A stretch of 64,000 bases of DNA from Hansfordia pulvinata. Taxonomy: Eukaryota; Ascomycota; Sordariomycetes; Xylariales. Positions 11,013 through 25,300 of the stretch are shown in pieces (the first letter of the stretch is position 1; each line of letters opens with the position of its first letter). The stretch covers positions 186,001 to 250,000 of the forward strand of contig BJKQ01000008.1 of assembly GCA_006538405.1 (NCBI GenBank). The letters run 5' to 3'. The notes beneath the pieces are model-generated. The model had not been told where the DNA came from. It worked only from the letters and a program-made list of their open reading frames with translations, and did no database searches. The translations under genes and the position numbers were made by a program.

Positions 11013-14000
11013 TCAGGCCTGCTTCGGTCCCGCGTCGCGAAAGCCCAGACGCCCGCGCCGAATCTCCCTCCGCGTGCTCAGCTTGGCCAGCTCGGCGCGA
11101 AGCCACGCCAGCACGGCCGTGTACCGCGACTGCTTGCCGGCCAACACGTCGCGGAAAGCCGAGAAGGTCAGCCTGGTGCGTTCGGGTTGTTAGCGCAGCA
11201 CGACACAGTTGCTGACCCTGGGCCTACGGGCGGTGGGTGGCTAAAGAAATTGAAAGAGAGGCGGAACCGAAGGAAGAACGAACAGAAGGAAAGGGGGGCT
11301 GGTGGGGGGGCTTACCACGAGACCTCGGCCTTCTTCACGTCGCACACGTAGCCTGGGTATCGGAGTTTGCGAGTGCGGCTGGCCAGCAGGATATAGGCCA
11401 GGTCGGCCAGCTTGGCAATGGTGCCTGGACAGCGTCGTCGTGTTCTTGTCAGCCTCCTGAATAGTAAAAAGGAAGAAGACACGGGGGCCACTGTGGGAAA
11501 GGGGCGCGACTCGGGAGAAACGCTGTCGCTACAGCACACTCGTAGTCGGGGGCTTCCTCACGAATTATGAGCTCAGGGCTTGGCCGCTTGGGTCCCGGCA
11601 GACATCGGTCATAGGCCCACATCTTGGCGGCAGCGTCCGCCAGGGCCTGCCGCAGGTTGTTCCGGATCGTGCCGGCCGAGTTGAGCGCGGCGTCGAAGAA
11701 CATGAGGTGGCTCTGTATCTTGAAGGCGTCTGGGGCCGGGTGAGGAGGATTGATCAGTCGGTCAGCGGAAACATGCGCACTGCGCGGCGGGGGCAAGTTC
11801 TCAACTCACTCATGACCTTGCGTTGGAAGCTTTGCCCGGGGGCTCGCGAGTACTCGACAGTCAGGGAGCCGTACATGTCTGTGCTCGGGCCGCTGTCAGT
11901 TCTGTCCAAGGGGTGTACGTGGCGGCCTTTATGCGCTGTGCACTTACTCGCTACCTTGCCTCTGTTCCTGTCCCTCGCGCGCGCAATGTCCAGGGACGAG
12001 CAGTCGATCAGCGTCCCGCAGTACGGGAACTTTTGCCCCGGGTCTAGCCGTGGTACGGCTTGGTCGCCGGCCTCGAGCTCAAAGTTGACCAGCGTTTTGG
12101 CCCCGTTCACCACGACGCCGTACTCGGGCACGCCCCCGTGCATCGTCCGCACGAAGCGAGCGGCCTTTCCCCGATCCGTCGTGATGAGCAGGAAATCGTC
12201 GATCAGCCGAAGTAAAAGGCAGTCCGCCGACTCGAGGAACGGGAGCACCTGATGCTCGAGGTCGGCGTAGAAGTAGTTGCACAGGGTCGACGAGAGGACC
12301 GATCCTTGGGGAATGCCCTCCTTCTGGCGGTAGAACTTCTTGCCAATCTTGACCAGGTTCTGCTGGATGTGTGACCCAATCAGCTGAAGAACCTCGCTGG
12401 TCTCCAGACACCTTTTGGAAAATGCCTCGGCAAAGACTGTGTTCTTCCTCTTCGGGATGCGCTCCTGTTCGAGAACTTGTTGGAGACGTGACACGCCCCC
12501 ATCCTGGACGGCTGCCATGGGCCAGCGCCTGGCGGGCTTCGGGCGGGCCCCCTTCACCGCGGCTCCAGGGTCGGAGAAGTTGGTTCCCACCTCCAGGTAT
12601 CTCAATATGTGGTATCGGTTTCTCTGCGGGATGGAGTTCAGCAGACCAATGATGGCGGCTTGGGGAACCGTGTCAAAAGCCGCCTTGACATCAACCTTGG
12701 CGAAGTACATGGGGATTTTCAAGTCTGCCAGGCTTGTCTTGAAGGCCTTGATGCGCCCATAGATATCGCTGACGGAAAACATAGATGACCCGAGTTTGGT
12801 CGGGTTCGTGTCCTGAGATGGTCAACACACCGCATCTCAGTCGGCAGAATGGGGCTCCGGCTTACTGATTCGAGCTTCAATATGGCCTGCGCTGGAGCAA
12901 GAACTTTGTTGATGGCCAGGCCTAGTTTCCTCTGATTGCCTTGCACCACCGCCCTTCGCCGCAGGTTCATGATAGGTCGCATGCTGGCGCCTTTTGGCAG
13001 CAATCTCACCTGGCTGAAGCCAATGCTGCGTCTGTCGAGAATGCGCCGCGCTTCCGCCAGGTCGACCTCCTCGAACATGCTGGTTTTCAGCTTCGCCATG
13101 GCTGGCTCAGCAATGTGCCGCCACACGTCATGGCGGAAGTAGAAAAGCCGATACTTGTCAGAGTTGGACTCGGTGACGTAAAAGTTGTTGCGCACCAGAG
13201 GCATCACGATCGAGTCGAACAGAAAGTACAGAAACTCAAAGAACAGCTCAAGTCGTTTTCGTGTGTCGGTCTGAGACATCTTGTTTGACAATAGCGGCTG
13301 GGGCGCCAGCCACGCGATCTGCTCGATCTTCGAAAGGTCAGCAACCGTCACATAGATCTCTGCTGCTCGCAATGGGCTCTGGACTGACCTTCATACCCTG
13401 GGCTACCTCATGAAGTGACATCGCCTCATATCGCCTCAAACAGATAAAATCGTGTACCTTGCGAAGAAAGGCACCTTTATTGTGCTCGGCGACTTCCCCA
13501 GTGCCCCAAAACTCGTTCGGCACAATTTTCGAAAGCGAAGCCTGACAGAAAGCCGAAACCTTAGAAGGAGCAGTGGCTAAACCCGTGAGGGAGTCGTTCT
13601 CTGCCCCTCGGCGCACTGAGACCGATTCTAGCACGGCCTCCTGCGTATGAGACTGTGTGTTTGCTGCCTGTTTTGCCTTGCGGGCTCGGCGATGCTTGCC
13701 AGAGTTTGCTACTCGCTGCACGATCTCGCTGGAGACCTGAGCATTTCAAATCAGCAACTAGCCCTGCGAAGTATTCGAGTTAACTTACGGGGCAGAAGTA
13801 GCGAAGCAAACTCGAATAAGAGCATCTTTGGTGTAGGATCTGGAGTTTTCTGACTAGGTCTCTTGCCGAAGACCTTAGTCTCTTTGGCAAATCCAGTCTA
13901 GTCCCCTGTTCTGACAGGTTACCGAATCTGGTGGCGATCTCGTCCTCTCTCAAAGTGTAGTCTTTCACGCGCTGGGTTGTTTCCTTCGGGTCCACGGTGG

Positions 14001-15283
14001 AAGTGAAGACGTTATGAAGACCGAACTGGCGGGGGAAGATGTACATCATCACACGGACCGTGCTGGCGGTGTTCTGCCTCCGAATAGATGACTCTTGCTC
14101 TTCCGTCAGCTGTTCATGACCCTCATCCGGGTTTCGATGTTGCGACCGGTTCAACACGTCTGCTGCGGTCAGTTGATGCCGATTTGCTGTTGGGAGGGAA
14201 CGAACGAATGTGTCTCAACCCAAAGTGAACCAGCCCCCTTGCATTGAGTGCCGCCCGGCAGTAGAACATTCTGCTTCGAACAAAGCTGATGTCAGATGGC
14301 GACTTGTCCGTCTTGGGCTCTGTCTCGCCGACTGGAAGAAGCTCTGTGTCGGCCAACGGGCGCCCTATGATCTTAATCAGATTTCAAGCCGCAGATGAAG
14401 TGCAGAGGCGTATCGTTACCCACCGCTTATTTGACAGAAGTTATTGGCGCCGGCGTGAACGGGAGTGAAGACGGCACAGTCGATGAGAAGATCCATCATC
14501 AAACGTTCGCCTGACTGGCCCAGCAGCATGAGCAGCTGGGGCCACGGGTCTTTCCTCAAAGCGTCTACATGGTGGTTGGGCTGGACCATGAAAATGCCGG
14601 GAATGCTCCGGTCTCCCCTGGGGGCTTGAGCTGCGCCGAGGGAGGTCCGGTTGCGGCGGAACCCGTCGCAGAGCATATGCTTGGGCCAGGCACCGTCTCT
14701 GTTTACTCTGTAGAACAGCAGCCATATAACAAAGTCAACGACCTGGTTGGAGCGCGAGGAGAGATGGCGAGTCCGTGGTCAGCAAAGCGCCAGTTGTCAC
14801 CGCTTGACAGGATCAGGAGCTTACCTCTGATTGCGAAAAGACAGAGCCCGCAATGCCGTCGGACAGGGTAACGTAGGAGTCGTCGGCTCTCTGAGTGAAC
14901 GTCGTCCACTTCTCCCATCGGCCATCTTCTGATCCATGCCTCTCGGGGCGCAAGCCGATAAGCGTCCTGTCTAGCAAGTCGGCCAGCGACTGCTCCACCG
15001 CAGATAGGGGCGCGGGGGCATCGCCCTTGGGCCTCCCTACCGCAGCAATCTTCCTCTTGCGGATCTTGGAAGAGCGGGGCAGCCTGCTCAGAATGTAGTC
15101 GCGCAGAGTTAGAAGATGGGTATAGTACCGGCTCAAGACGGCGTGCTGGACTGGCGCCGGCGTGTGTGTGACACGCCGAGGAGCTGGGATAACAGCGGGG
15201 CTTGCGGCGGACTCGAGCGCCGGGCCGCTGCCGGGCAGCTCAGCAACAGAAGCGGGTCGCTTGCGTTTTCTGGGACGGCCCAT
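11013..15283 (-). CDS. TERT: Telomerase reverse transcriptase catalytic subunit (11 exons)
   Basis: Copies the template of telomerase RNA onto chromosome ends. Exons 15283-14825, 14742-14424, 14364-14206, 14159-13789, 13736-13389, 13327-12866, 12812-11948, 11878-11810, 11729-11562, 11424-11316 and 11172-11013 sum to 3489 nt, 1162 residues, one frame, all GT-AG. The N-terminus is basic (MGRPRKRKRP, likely nuclear import). The RNA-binding region shows VVDFVIWLLFYR, MLCDGFRRNR, GLRHIHVLNR and the T motif (FDSIVMPLVRNNFYVTES then KYRLFYFRHDVW). RT motifs follow: 1 and 2 (RLLPKGASMRPIMNLRRR), A (AKVDVKAAFD, catalytic Asp about 747), B' (GIPQGS, about 872), C (LLRLIDDFLLIT, Asp about 911-912) and the C-terminal extension with MWAY. 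All three catalytic aspartates are present, so it looks active. Exon 5/6 is the least certain junction. Convergent with the acyltransferase gene. Confidence 0.97.
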
Positions 15284-18200
15284 GTTTGAGATAGAGGTAA
15301 CTCATATCATTGCTGGACAGACGACTGGCCGCGGTAAGTTTAGCTCAGTAGTGGGCAGCGTGGTCGTCGGTCTGAGGGGGGGGGGGGCGGACGGTTGGGA
15401 GACGCGACGCGTCGAGGGGTGTGTTGTGAGACAGCGCGCCGAGCGATCGGTCCAGCCGGCTTCAACTTTTGCTGCGGGCAGTCAACACCAGCAGAGAAAA
15501 CTTGGACGGATTGATGCTGGCTGAAGTATCTGCCAGCGATTGCTGGCTTCCTAGGCGAGATAAGATGAGCCTCTCAAGTTGAAGTTGCCCCGATCGATGT
15601 CGAACAAGTCCAGTCATGGTTTTCTGGTGGGTTGGGCGGTTGGGTAGCACCTTCCCACGCACGGGTGTCACTATTGTATTTCACACTGTGCAGAATCATT
15701 CGCACCACGGCATCCTCCGGCCCATAAAGCACAGATACACTGCAAGCTGCACTGTACATTTGTTTGCAATCGGCATCCAAACTGTTCCAACCCCAGAATT
15801 GCCTCCTCTCATTGCGAAGAGCACCTAATCTACCTCCCACCTAAGCAAGGGCCAGTTCCAATGCACACGTCCTTCCAAGATACCTTTGCAAGACTCACTC
15901 ATTCTCCAGTCAATTGCAATGCATCCCCTCTGATCCAGTCTACCCACTGCGGTATTCATCTGCCAGCCAAGGCCGAGGCCGAGGTCGAGACTGTTGCGAT
16001 GGCTGGTGCTGGTGTCTCCAGATCTATCCAGACAATAATGTCATATCACCAGGTGACGGGATAAACCTTCGCGGTCAGATGCAGTATTTGCTGGAGGCTT
16101 CCTAGGGCCAAGGCTACATCGTCTATTCTACCTTTCTTAAAATTTATCTTTACGCACTTGAGTTAGCTGGACTTGCGCGGAGGCAAGGATGGCAACAACG
16201 CAAAAGAGAATTGTCGAGGTTTGCCTTGAATGATCACGGGGAATTCAGGCCATGGCTCGAGGACGGGTCTTGACGTTGAGTGTGTCCGGACGTCAGGGCT
16301 ACGAGTAACGCATTTAGATAATGTACACGATCCGTATTACTTCACTTCCAGACGTTGCATGTGGGTTTCGCCAGTGCTCCGTGCTCGGCGCTGCCACGAG
16401 CATTGGCCCAGCTACTAAATATAACAATCGTCCGAACGTTTTGGTGGTTGTACTGGTGGTTGTACGAGTACTCGGACGGAGCCCTCGTACAAGCAGCCCA
16501 GTCGCGGGCGTCCGAAATACCCAAGAGGTACTTGAGGTGTTGTCTTCAAAGTTCTGTTGTTAAGAAGAGGGCCTGTCCTACTCGTACGTCGAGCAGGCGC
16601 ACAAGAGGCGGGCGACATCTGTGCATGCTCGCCCGTCTTTGATGCGCTGAATTAGGTACCTAACCTTACCCTAGGTAGCCAGGTAGGTCTTCTCCTTTAC
16701 AGCGGCAGAGGCGCGATCAAGGTGGACTTGGGCTGTCACCGAGACTCTAGACTTTGCTTTGGTGGAGTGCGTCGGCCGAAAGGAGTCGAAGGGACGAAGA
16801 CTTGATACAGCCGGCGCGGGTGCTTTGAAGCTGCTGCGGCCCAAGCGCGTCCAAGTGGTCACCGTCGTGGCCTTGCGACGCCTTGCTCGCTACGAGACGC
16901 AGGCGGACGAGATGGACCTATTGCACCCACCGATTCATCGTGCGTACGAGAAGGCAAGTAGATAGGTAGGCACGAGCACTTGCACGTACCGCACGAATAC
17001 TGGTGCCTTTCTCCCTTCCGGGGAATGAGCTGTTTTTCCCCCTCTCTCTTTTCTCCCGCGTACGCCGCGCTCCGGGGGGAGGTCCACCTTTTTGTCAGAC
17101 TCGCGGGGCTTGTCGCGCTTGTTTGTAAGGCTGGTGATGATCCATGTAGCTGGTGCAGGGTGGTTTAGGTACTTTGGATAAAAACACGAATACCTCCAGA
17201 GGGTACTCGATGTATCTATCAATCGGATCTTGAAAAAAAAAAATGGTATCTATGACCTCCTCGATGAGATTGGCTCTACATTCGAACAGGCGGTTGATAC
17301 GGCACAAATCCATCTCCCTGCTGTGCAACCGTTTTCATTCTTTTCCGAATCTCTCACCTGTCAATTGGGTGCCTCTGATCAACGAGTTTAAGAAGATGCT
17401 GTTCAGCACTCGAGGTACGAAGACAACGTGCCAAGTCAGCACAGACACCGACCCGTCAGGTCCCGTAGGCCCGTCAGAATCACCCACATGCCAACACATG
17501 GTTGCTTTTGATCCTGGCTAATTTCCCGGGCGGCCCAGCTTCCCCATTCACCCTCCCGAGTCGGGGCCGTCACGCCCGCTAACGCTTCAAGCAATCTAGC
17601 TTCACTCCTCAGCAGCCTGGTCGGTACGGTCGGTTGGCACTTGGGCCGGCTCTTCGCTGTCGTACGAGACGCGACGAGTGGTCGTCTGCAAGTGGCTTCT
17701 TCTCGTTCCGAGCCAGACGGGCCGGGCGAGTCTGGCCGGGCCGTTGTGCAGCCATTGTATTCTGTATGGGTAAGTAATCAGATACCTACCGGTAGGTCTC
17801 CAGTCCGTCAAATATGATCTGGTTTTCCGATCTGGTCCACCACTCCATCCCGCTTCTTAACCCCTGCATTTCCCGTCCGAGGCTTCCAAGGTTCACCACA
17901 TGTCCATCTGTCTGTTCATCGGGCACCGACGGGGCGCGAGGGGTCACGGCAAAATCGACAAACTCCAGCATTGAAACTTCGGTTCGCGATCACGCGAGCC
18001 GATTGATCAATGTCAGCGCCTGCATGGGGATGAATCTACCATCTGGATTTGTACGTGCTGCGTTCAATGTCTCCGATAGTCTGGGTAGGTACCTACGTTC
18101 CTGCTCTGTCGACATTCACGCCTGAGGTTGTGGCTTCCAGGTTTGGGTTTCGGGCGTGTCAGATGGATTCCAAGGTTACCTCAGTGTTGTGCAGTACGAG

Positions 18201-19345
18201 CACCTACCTAGTGCTACACATACGTGTACACGTACCTACATGCAGATACCACCTCACCCTTACCAGTAGAATGTCACGAGCAGGAAGGCTCCATGGGTGC
18301 ACTCGCACGGATAGGTAACAGCCCGAGACAGGCACCCGGTGGGCGAGCATGCACGGAAGGAACCATCAGAACCTGGGAACGGTCGGCGAGTGGTTGCATC
18401 TAAAAAGGCACCTCATTATTAAATGCCTTCAACCGCTTGTTGGAAGCTCGTTTGACGAGGCAGGCACAACTACGAGTACGTACCTACCTACTTAAAGTCA
18501 AGTTTGGTGTGCAGGTAGCGCCTGCATCTTCCTCGTATCTGCTTCCAACTCGGCAATTCCATGTATCAAATGGGTGCTTTGGAGGTACACGTAATTGAGC
18601 ACCCAGCATTGGGTTGACCCTCATCAACGGCAGCGGGTACAGGCGTAAGGAAAGCCAGGTACCTCTCAGGTAGGTTACCTACATCCGCGCGCACCGCCCT
18701 CAGTTGATTCCATCCCATTACTCGCAGTCCACCTGCATCTCGTAGCTTGGTTGGTTCGACTCGACTCGAAAAGACCCTGGTGTCCATCACAGCCACTCGC
18801 CGACCCGTCTAGTCCGTTGTTGTCATCTGCTCGTACGAGTACTCCGGATCTCCAAGACCCTCGGCCTGTCCTCCCTCCCGCTTGTCCGCACGCACGCACG
18901 CACGTCCGCCGTTCGCAACTACGCCCGCACGCACGCCTGCCGGCATCAGCAGAAGCACCGCGCCGCACGCACAGCTCGCCAGTCCGGAGCAGGGGCCCCG
19001 ACAGGACTCATCAGCCTGCTTCATCAGACACCAACCGCGGCACGGGATAGGCCAGGGCCGCCGGCCCCAGAAATTAACCACCACCACTCAAGCCGTGCCG
19101 CGTGCCGCCTGTGCGCCTCACTGGCCGTCCGTCCAGTCCCGCCCTCGCTCGCCCTGCTCCATCCCACCGTCCCTGTCAGCTCCGGCTCGCTTTGGCTGCG
19201 TTGGTTCTGGCTCTGGCCTTGCGTTCCTTGCCCTGCCCTTCCCTGTCCTGCACTGCACTGCGAGTCTCGCTGTACCACCCGCCTCCCGACTGCCTCGAGC
19301 TGCAAGATCGTCCCGGCAAGGTGACATGTTCGGCCCACGAGCTCC
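15284..19345. other. Long intergenic spacer between divergent TERT and RhoGEF
   Basis: About 4 kb without a supported gene. 16-18.6 kb is visibly less GC-rich than the coding parts and contains many copies of the AGGTACCT/ACCTACC and GTACGAGTACTC words (16462-16477, 16651-16687, 18480-18492, 18830-18844). Positions 18880-19345 are C-rich and pyrimidine-rich and probably form the promoter and leader of the GEF. An ACGCACGCACGC run lies at about 18890-18903. Confidence 0.6.
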
Positions 19346-22300
19346 ATGATGGAGTCCGCCATTCGCGACGAGCACGGCTGCCAGGACCCTCCTGCTGCCG
19401 CTGTTCATCTGCCAGCAGCCCGCCCAACCCACCGCCTCCATCCACAGTCCCGCCCGCCTTCGCGGACGCATATGCTCGACACTCCTAACGCTACACCACC
19501 ACTGCAGTCGAATGCTCAGTTTCAGGACCCTTCTCCTCACCACAGCCACCACAACAACGACCACCTGCTCCTCCCCTTCGAGGCCCTCGAACGTATCCGC
19601 CAAGACGAATGCGACCGCGACGATAATCACGATCACGACGACGCCCAAAGCCGCACCGACGATCTCGACAGCCCTCATCAACAATACCGCCACCCACATC
19701 AGCAGCAGCAGCAGCAGCAGCAGCCACAGCAGCAGCAACAGCAACAGCTACCGCCTCACCAGCTGCAAACTCGTCTTCCATTCCACCACCATCAGCACCT
19801 CCGTGACCCAAACGTGATTGACCCTACACTCTACTCGCCTCTTGTGCACATACCCCCTCACCGTTCTGCATCCCCTGTCGAACAGTTCCCCGCCTATGCC
19901 GCCGACAACCTTGCCGCTGCTGCTGCCAATGCAAATGTCTCCCTTCACCCTCTAGACCCTGCCGACTTCTACAAGACCTACCGCCCTGGCTCCCATTCCT
20001 CCTCCCAGCCCCCATCCCGGGTGTCCGGCGCTGCTCACGACGGTCCCATGGCCACCACCATGCCAGCCGGACAATCCCAGAATGGCCCTTCATCGCGCAG
20101 TTCTGGCAATGCTGCCGTCTCCAGGCATCCTGCCCTGGCCTCGGTTTCCACTGGCCCCTCCAGTCTTGGCATGCGCTCTGTTTCCGCACCTCTCGGCGAC
20201 AAGGCCACCAGTGCTCCCAGGCTACCAGCTTCTGCCGCGAGCGCCAACAGACATAAGCCGAGTGTCAAGGACCTGAAGAAGAAGTTTGATCAGAATGCTG
20301 CGGGATCGGCCGATGCCACGACCCCAGTGCGCAGATCGGGACAACGCATTCCCGCACGTGAGACACCGTCATCAAATCGCTCTGGGTCCCGAAGCGTGGG
20401 AGGGTCACCGGCCGACCCTGCCCAGGCCTCTGCGTACTCGACCTTACGCTCCTCGGCCACACGCGACACGGCGTTGGGCTCGGCTACCAAAAGGGAGAAG
20501 TCCCTTCCCCAAGATCAAGTCTCCAGCAACCCGCAGTCATTTGCCAGCCGCCTGTCGAAACCTCGAAGCAATTTTCCGTCTCAGTCTTTATCGGTCAAGT
20601 CACCCATTGGTCCCTCCCCACCAAATTCTCCCTCCATTCCGCCCGTCCCTCCGCCGCCCCGTGGCCTTCTCTTTGGCGAGGTGCCACCCCAACTGGCAGA
20701 CTCCGGCAGTCTGGGATTTGGTATTGACGGTGACCGCCAACGAAGGACGTCCGACGCGGACCGTCGCAGTCCCAGCAGCTTCCATCAGCGCAGCCAGTCA
20801 CAAACAGCAGCCGAGCCCTCTTCGCCATCTGATTGGTATCGATCACCCCACGGGGCAGCCGAGCCGCTGCCCGCCGCTGCCGCCACCGCCGCCACCGCCA
20901 CCCAGCAGCCCGCAAAACTGACCAAGAACCGCACGCGCGCTGCCAGTGACCAGGTTGGGTCGCGACTCGGCAAAGCAGCCGCCAGGCCCTCTCAGCTGCC
21001 CCGAATACAGCCTCCCGACCCCGCCACTGTTTCGAAGCTACCCATCGCAGTCCGCAAGCTGAGCAGTGCCTCTCCGAGCCCCATTTCGTCACGCGCAAAC
21101 TCCCCCACCACGCGTAAGCGGTCATCAGTATCCGGGTCCCAGCCACCAACTTCAATACCTGTTGCTCGAAGCAAGACCCCGACCAGCAGCCGCCCCTCGA
21201 CGAGGAATGGCAACAGGTCAGGTGCCATCACTCCGAACGGCAACGCCAGACTGAACGCATACATTTCGGCCCCGCCTCCAAAACTGTCGCCACCTCTGCG
21301 TAGCTCGCGACCCCGACAGCCCGTGTCGACCGCCACTACTGCAAGCTCCAGGATGAGGTCGGTCGAGAGGCAAACGGCCAGGACCAACTCGAAGCTCGAA
21401 TGGAAACCGCATAGTAAACACAACGCAGAACAGCCAAAGAGACGGAAGATATCCATGGGCCCCATTGACTTCGCTTCCCGTCGGGAGCAGATCAAGCTGT
21501 CCTACACCAAGTCGATTAAGGAGAACGAAGCAAAGGCAGCGGCGCGTCAGGCTGCTGAAGAGAAGAAGAGAAAGGCTGAGGCTGTAGCTGAAGCAGCAAG
21601 GGCAGCCAAGGCTGCTGAAGAGGAGCGTGAAGAAGAGGAGCGCCGTGAGCATGAACGTCAGGAAAGCGAGCGTCTGGAGGAAGAGAAACTGGAATCTGAA
21701 CGACAGCAATTGGAGGCTGCAAATGAAGAAGAGGGTCACGAAGAGCCGAAATCCGACCTGCATCAAGAAACAGATCATGATGCAGACCAGGACGGTGCCG
21801 GAGACACCATCCCGCTCATGCCTGAGTCCACGGCCGCAGGACCGCCCCTGCTAACGCTCGAAACTAACCTTGAGAACTCTTCCGTCTCTCCTGGCGATGG
21901 CGTCGCATTTATGGATCACGAGAAGCGCTCGCCCACGCTCGGGTTGCCAGGAAGCTTCCCCGAGAATGGCTCTGTGAACAGTCCTGAGGATGTGCCGCAA
22001 TCAGCTGTGTCTAACACGACCGAGTTCGATATAGAGCCGCAAACCGAAGCACCTATTCCGGAAAGCTCTGCTAGACCCGAGATCGATACAAACGGGGGTG
22101 TCGGCGAAGCTCTCATCGCACCACATGCCCAATCGGAGTATCGATCACCATTTGAAGACGAGTCGCCACACTCACACGACGCCCCTCTTGCGATAGCTGT
22201 CGACGGCCCAGCAGACGCCATCCCTGACACTGAGCCGCCTGAACCCACACCAACGGAGAGCGAGTTCAGCACCGCTGATCTCCGACTGGATGATTCTTTC

Positions 22301-25300
22301 CAGACTGACGAATACGAGCAGCCAACAGTCCCCGAGGTCCACCAGACAACAGTCACAATAATTGGTCACAACGCTGATTTCCAACCTCCCGGTTCTGAAA
22401 TCAGTGACGCGCATACATCCAGCAAGACGCCAATTGTGCACGAGGAAGAGCGATGTCTGCCGCATGAGGAGGAGCGCGCGACACCAAGATTCGATTCCGA
22501 CTCCGATGCGACTCCTGGATTTGCGCATACACCTGCGCCGATGGGGCTCGAGGATTACCTTGCCGAATTTTCCATGCAAGCCGCAGCCGCTGGTCTCACC
22601 AAGAAGACGAACACCCCAGCAGATCCATCAGTCAGGGACTCTCACTTCTCGGTCGACACGCGAAGAACGGCAGATACTGCGCAGAGCCTGACTGTCCCCA
22701 GGGCCTCGGACTCGGCTCATAGGATTAGCCAGGCTAGTGCATGGACCGAGTTTTCACTCGGAAGTCAGTCCGGCCGTGCCTCTTACGCGGGTTCGCGTCG
22801 TGTGCCAACCAACCGCAACTCAGCCTACCGACAAAGCGATTCTGTCTCGGAGTTTGATGACCAGTCCCAGTCCGTGCCATACGACCGGGACTCAAGAACC
22901 TTCGAGTCTAGCCCGGACTTGTCGCCACACGATGCGTGCCGAGACCCTGAAGTCGAGTCAAGTTATGATCATCTCCCAGAATTGGAGACCGGCGACAGCT
23001 TCAGCCTTGACTACCCGTCCCAGAAGGCTGCTGAGCCATCATCAATGCCCGCACCCATCCACCCGCCTCCAGTCCCACCCGAGGAAATCACATTCCCGGA
23101 CTTCACCTCTGCGCCTCCAAGTGAATACTTCGACGACACAAGGCCGAACAGCTACCTGCAAACCGGCAGAGATGACCGCAGTCTCTTCTCGGAAGATATG
23201 TCCAGGCGCCAAAGCGCGATTTCGGAGACAGCCGGTTTTTCAATCGACCAAGCCACGTTGGACGTGACCGAAACCCTGCGCGCCACCTCGACACACCTAG
23301 AAAGTCAGCAGACGTTGGTGGAGGGCATCGATCAGGCCTCGAGTGATTCGGGATTCTCACCCAAGGAGAGGAAGCGACTGTTCACGCGGCTTGAAACGAT
23401 CAAGGAACTCATCGACACCGAGGCCTTCTTCATCCGAGACATGAACATTGTCGAGGAGATCTACAAAGGCACAGCAGAAGCTTGTCCGCAATTGGATGAC
23501 AGCACCATCAAGTTGATCTTCCGGAATACGGATCAAATCATCGCTTTCCACGCGGGATTCCTGACTGAACTGAAGGCAGGGGTTGCAAGCGTATACACGC
23601 CCAAGTCGAACCGCAGCAAGCTCAAGGAGACACCAACAGACGCCTCGGATAGCACGGCCGTGTCGACTGCCGCGACTGGACATCTCAGTGACGAGAAAGA
23701 TAGACTAACGTCGTTGGGCCCGATATTTTCGCAGAAGATGGACCAGATGAAGACGGTACACGAGATGTTTCTGAGAAACAGCGACCATGCGGCGAAACGG
23801 CTCATCCAGATCCAAGAGGACCCCACAGTCAAAGTATGGCTAGATGAATGCAACGAGGTCGCTAGAGAGCTCACAAAGGCATGGAACCTCGATTCTCTAC
23901 TCATCAAGCCGATGCAGAGAATCACAAAGTACCCAAATCTCATCATTCAGCTGCTTCAAGAGACACCTTCCGACCATCCCGATAGGCCGCACCTGGAAGC
24001 CGCCAAGAGCTGCCTGGAGGATGCCATCGAGGAGATCAACAAGACCAAGAAGAACTTCGAGCTTGTGGGTCAGATTGTGGGTCGGAAGCGTAAGGAGTCG
24101 GATGTCAAAGCTGGCTTTGCGAGAGCCTTTGGCAAGAGGGTCGATAAACTCCAGGCCACTTCCAATCGGGAGCCCGAGGACGCCGAATACCTGAAGTATC
24201 ATGAAAAGTTTGGTGACGACTACCTGAGGCTTCAGGTCGTGCTGAGGGATGTTGAGTTCTACACTCGACAGGTCAGCGACTACGTCCACGAGTTCTTGCA
24301 ATATCTTTCCTCGATGGAGCTGGTCATGCGACTTCAGCCATCACCGCATCCAGAGCTTGAAAGCAAATGGGTGCGTTTCAACGTGTCTATGCGGGACATT
24401 CAAAAGGTGGCTTTGGAGCAACATGTAAGTCTAGGACACATCAGTGCACTGAAGATTATGCTGACCCACAACCCCAGCTTGACAAGGTTCGCAAACAAGT
24501 CATTGAGCCGTTCGAGCAGGTCATCAAGTCGTACCAGAACCCCTCTCTGGCTATGAAGAAGCGCGGAAAGCGTCGCCATGACTACGAAAGATCTGTTCAG
24601 CTCAGGAGAAATGGCAAGAAAATCGACAAGCAGCTTGGCGAGTGCGTGGAACAGTATGAGGCTCTCAACGAGGCGCTGAAGAAAGAGCTGCCCAAGCTAT
24701 CCAATCTCACCGAGAAGGTCGGAAACATTTGCCTCGGCAACTTCGTCAATATTCAGGCCGAGTGGTATGGCATATGGAAGGACAAGGTCAAGGTCGTACT
24801 CGAGGAGCCTGGCCTGCCTGAGATTGCGGACATCGTATCAACGTTTCAGCAGGACTACAAGTTCCCAGAGGAGCAGATCAATTCGATCGGGATTGTGAAC
24901 CCAGCCGCAAGGAGCCGCGCATCTCACTCGACCAGCGCCGACGACGCCTCTTCGAAATTGCGCCTGAGGCCTACAGACAACAATCGTGGTCGGGGGCTGT
25001 CCGTCAACAGCGAAGCAGCACCCAGCATCCCGGCACCCGAGTTCCTGAGGCGACACAGCGGTCAGATGGGCGGCTCATCGTCTGCTTCCTCCATTCCAAG
25101 TCCTCATCAATATTACTACCGCGATATCAACGGTGGGGTCAGCACGTCTTCGAGGCCCGGATCTGAAGTTGTCGCCAACGACGCGCCCTCGTCTCACCGC
25201 TCCACGGCTGCCGCGTCCGCTCGCCCTAGCACGGGACACAGTTACGACTCCAGTGGCGCGCCCCGGCTGAGCAGCGAATCTCAGTCCCAACCAAGACGAA

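Noticed and set aside
11013..15283. Retrotransposon or group II intron reverse transcriptase
   Set aside because: The T motif, CP-like blocks, AKVDVKAAFD, GIPQGS and LIDDFLL spacing and the C-terminal extension are those of TERT; no integrase, RNase H or terminal repeats are present.
8708..15283. A secondary-metabolite cluster around the acyltransferase
   Set aside because: No polyketide synthase, peptide synthetase, terpene cyclase or P450 gene adjoins it; the neighbours are a small membrane protein and TERT.
19118..19744. Leu-rich minus-strand frame over the GEF start
   Set aside because: The apparent membrane segment is the CAG repeat read backwards as CTG.
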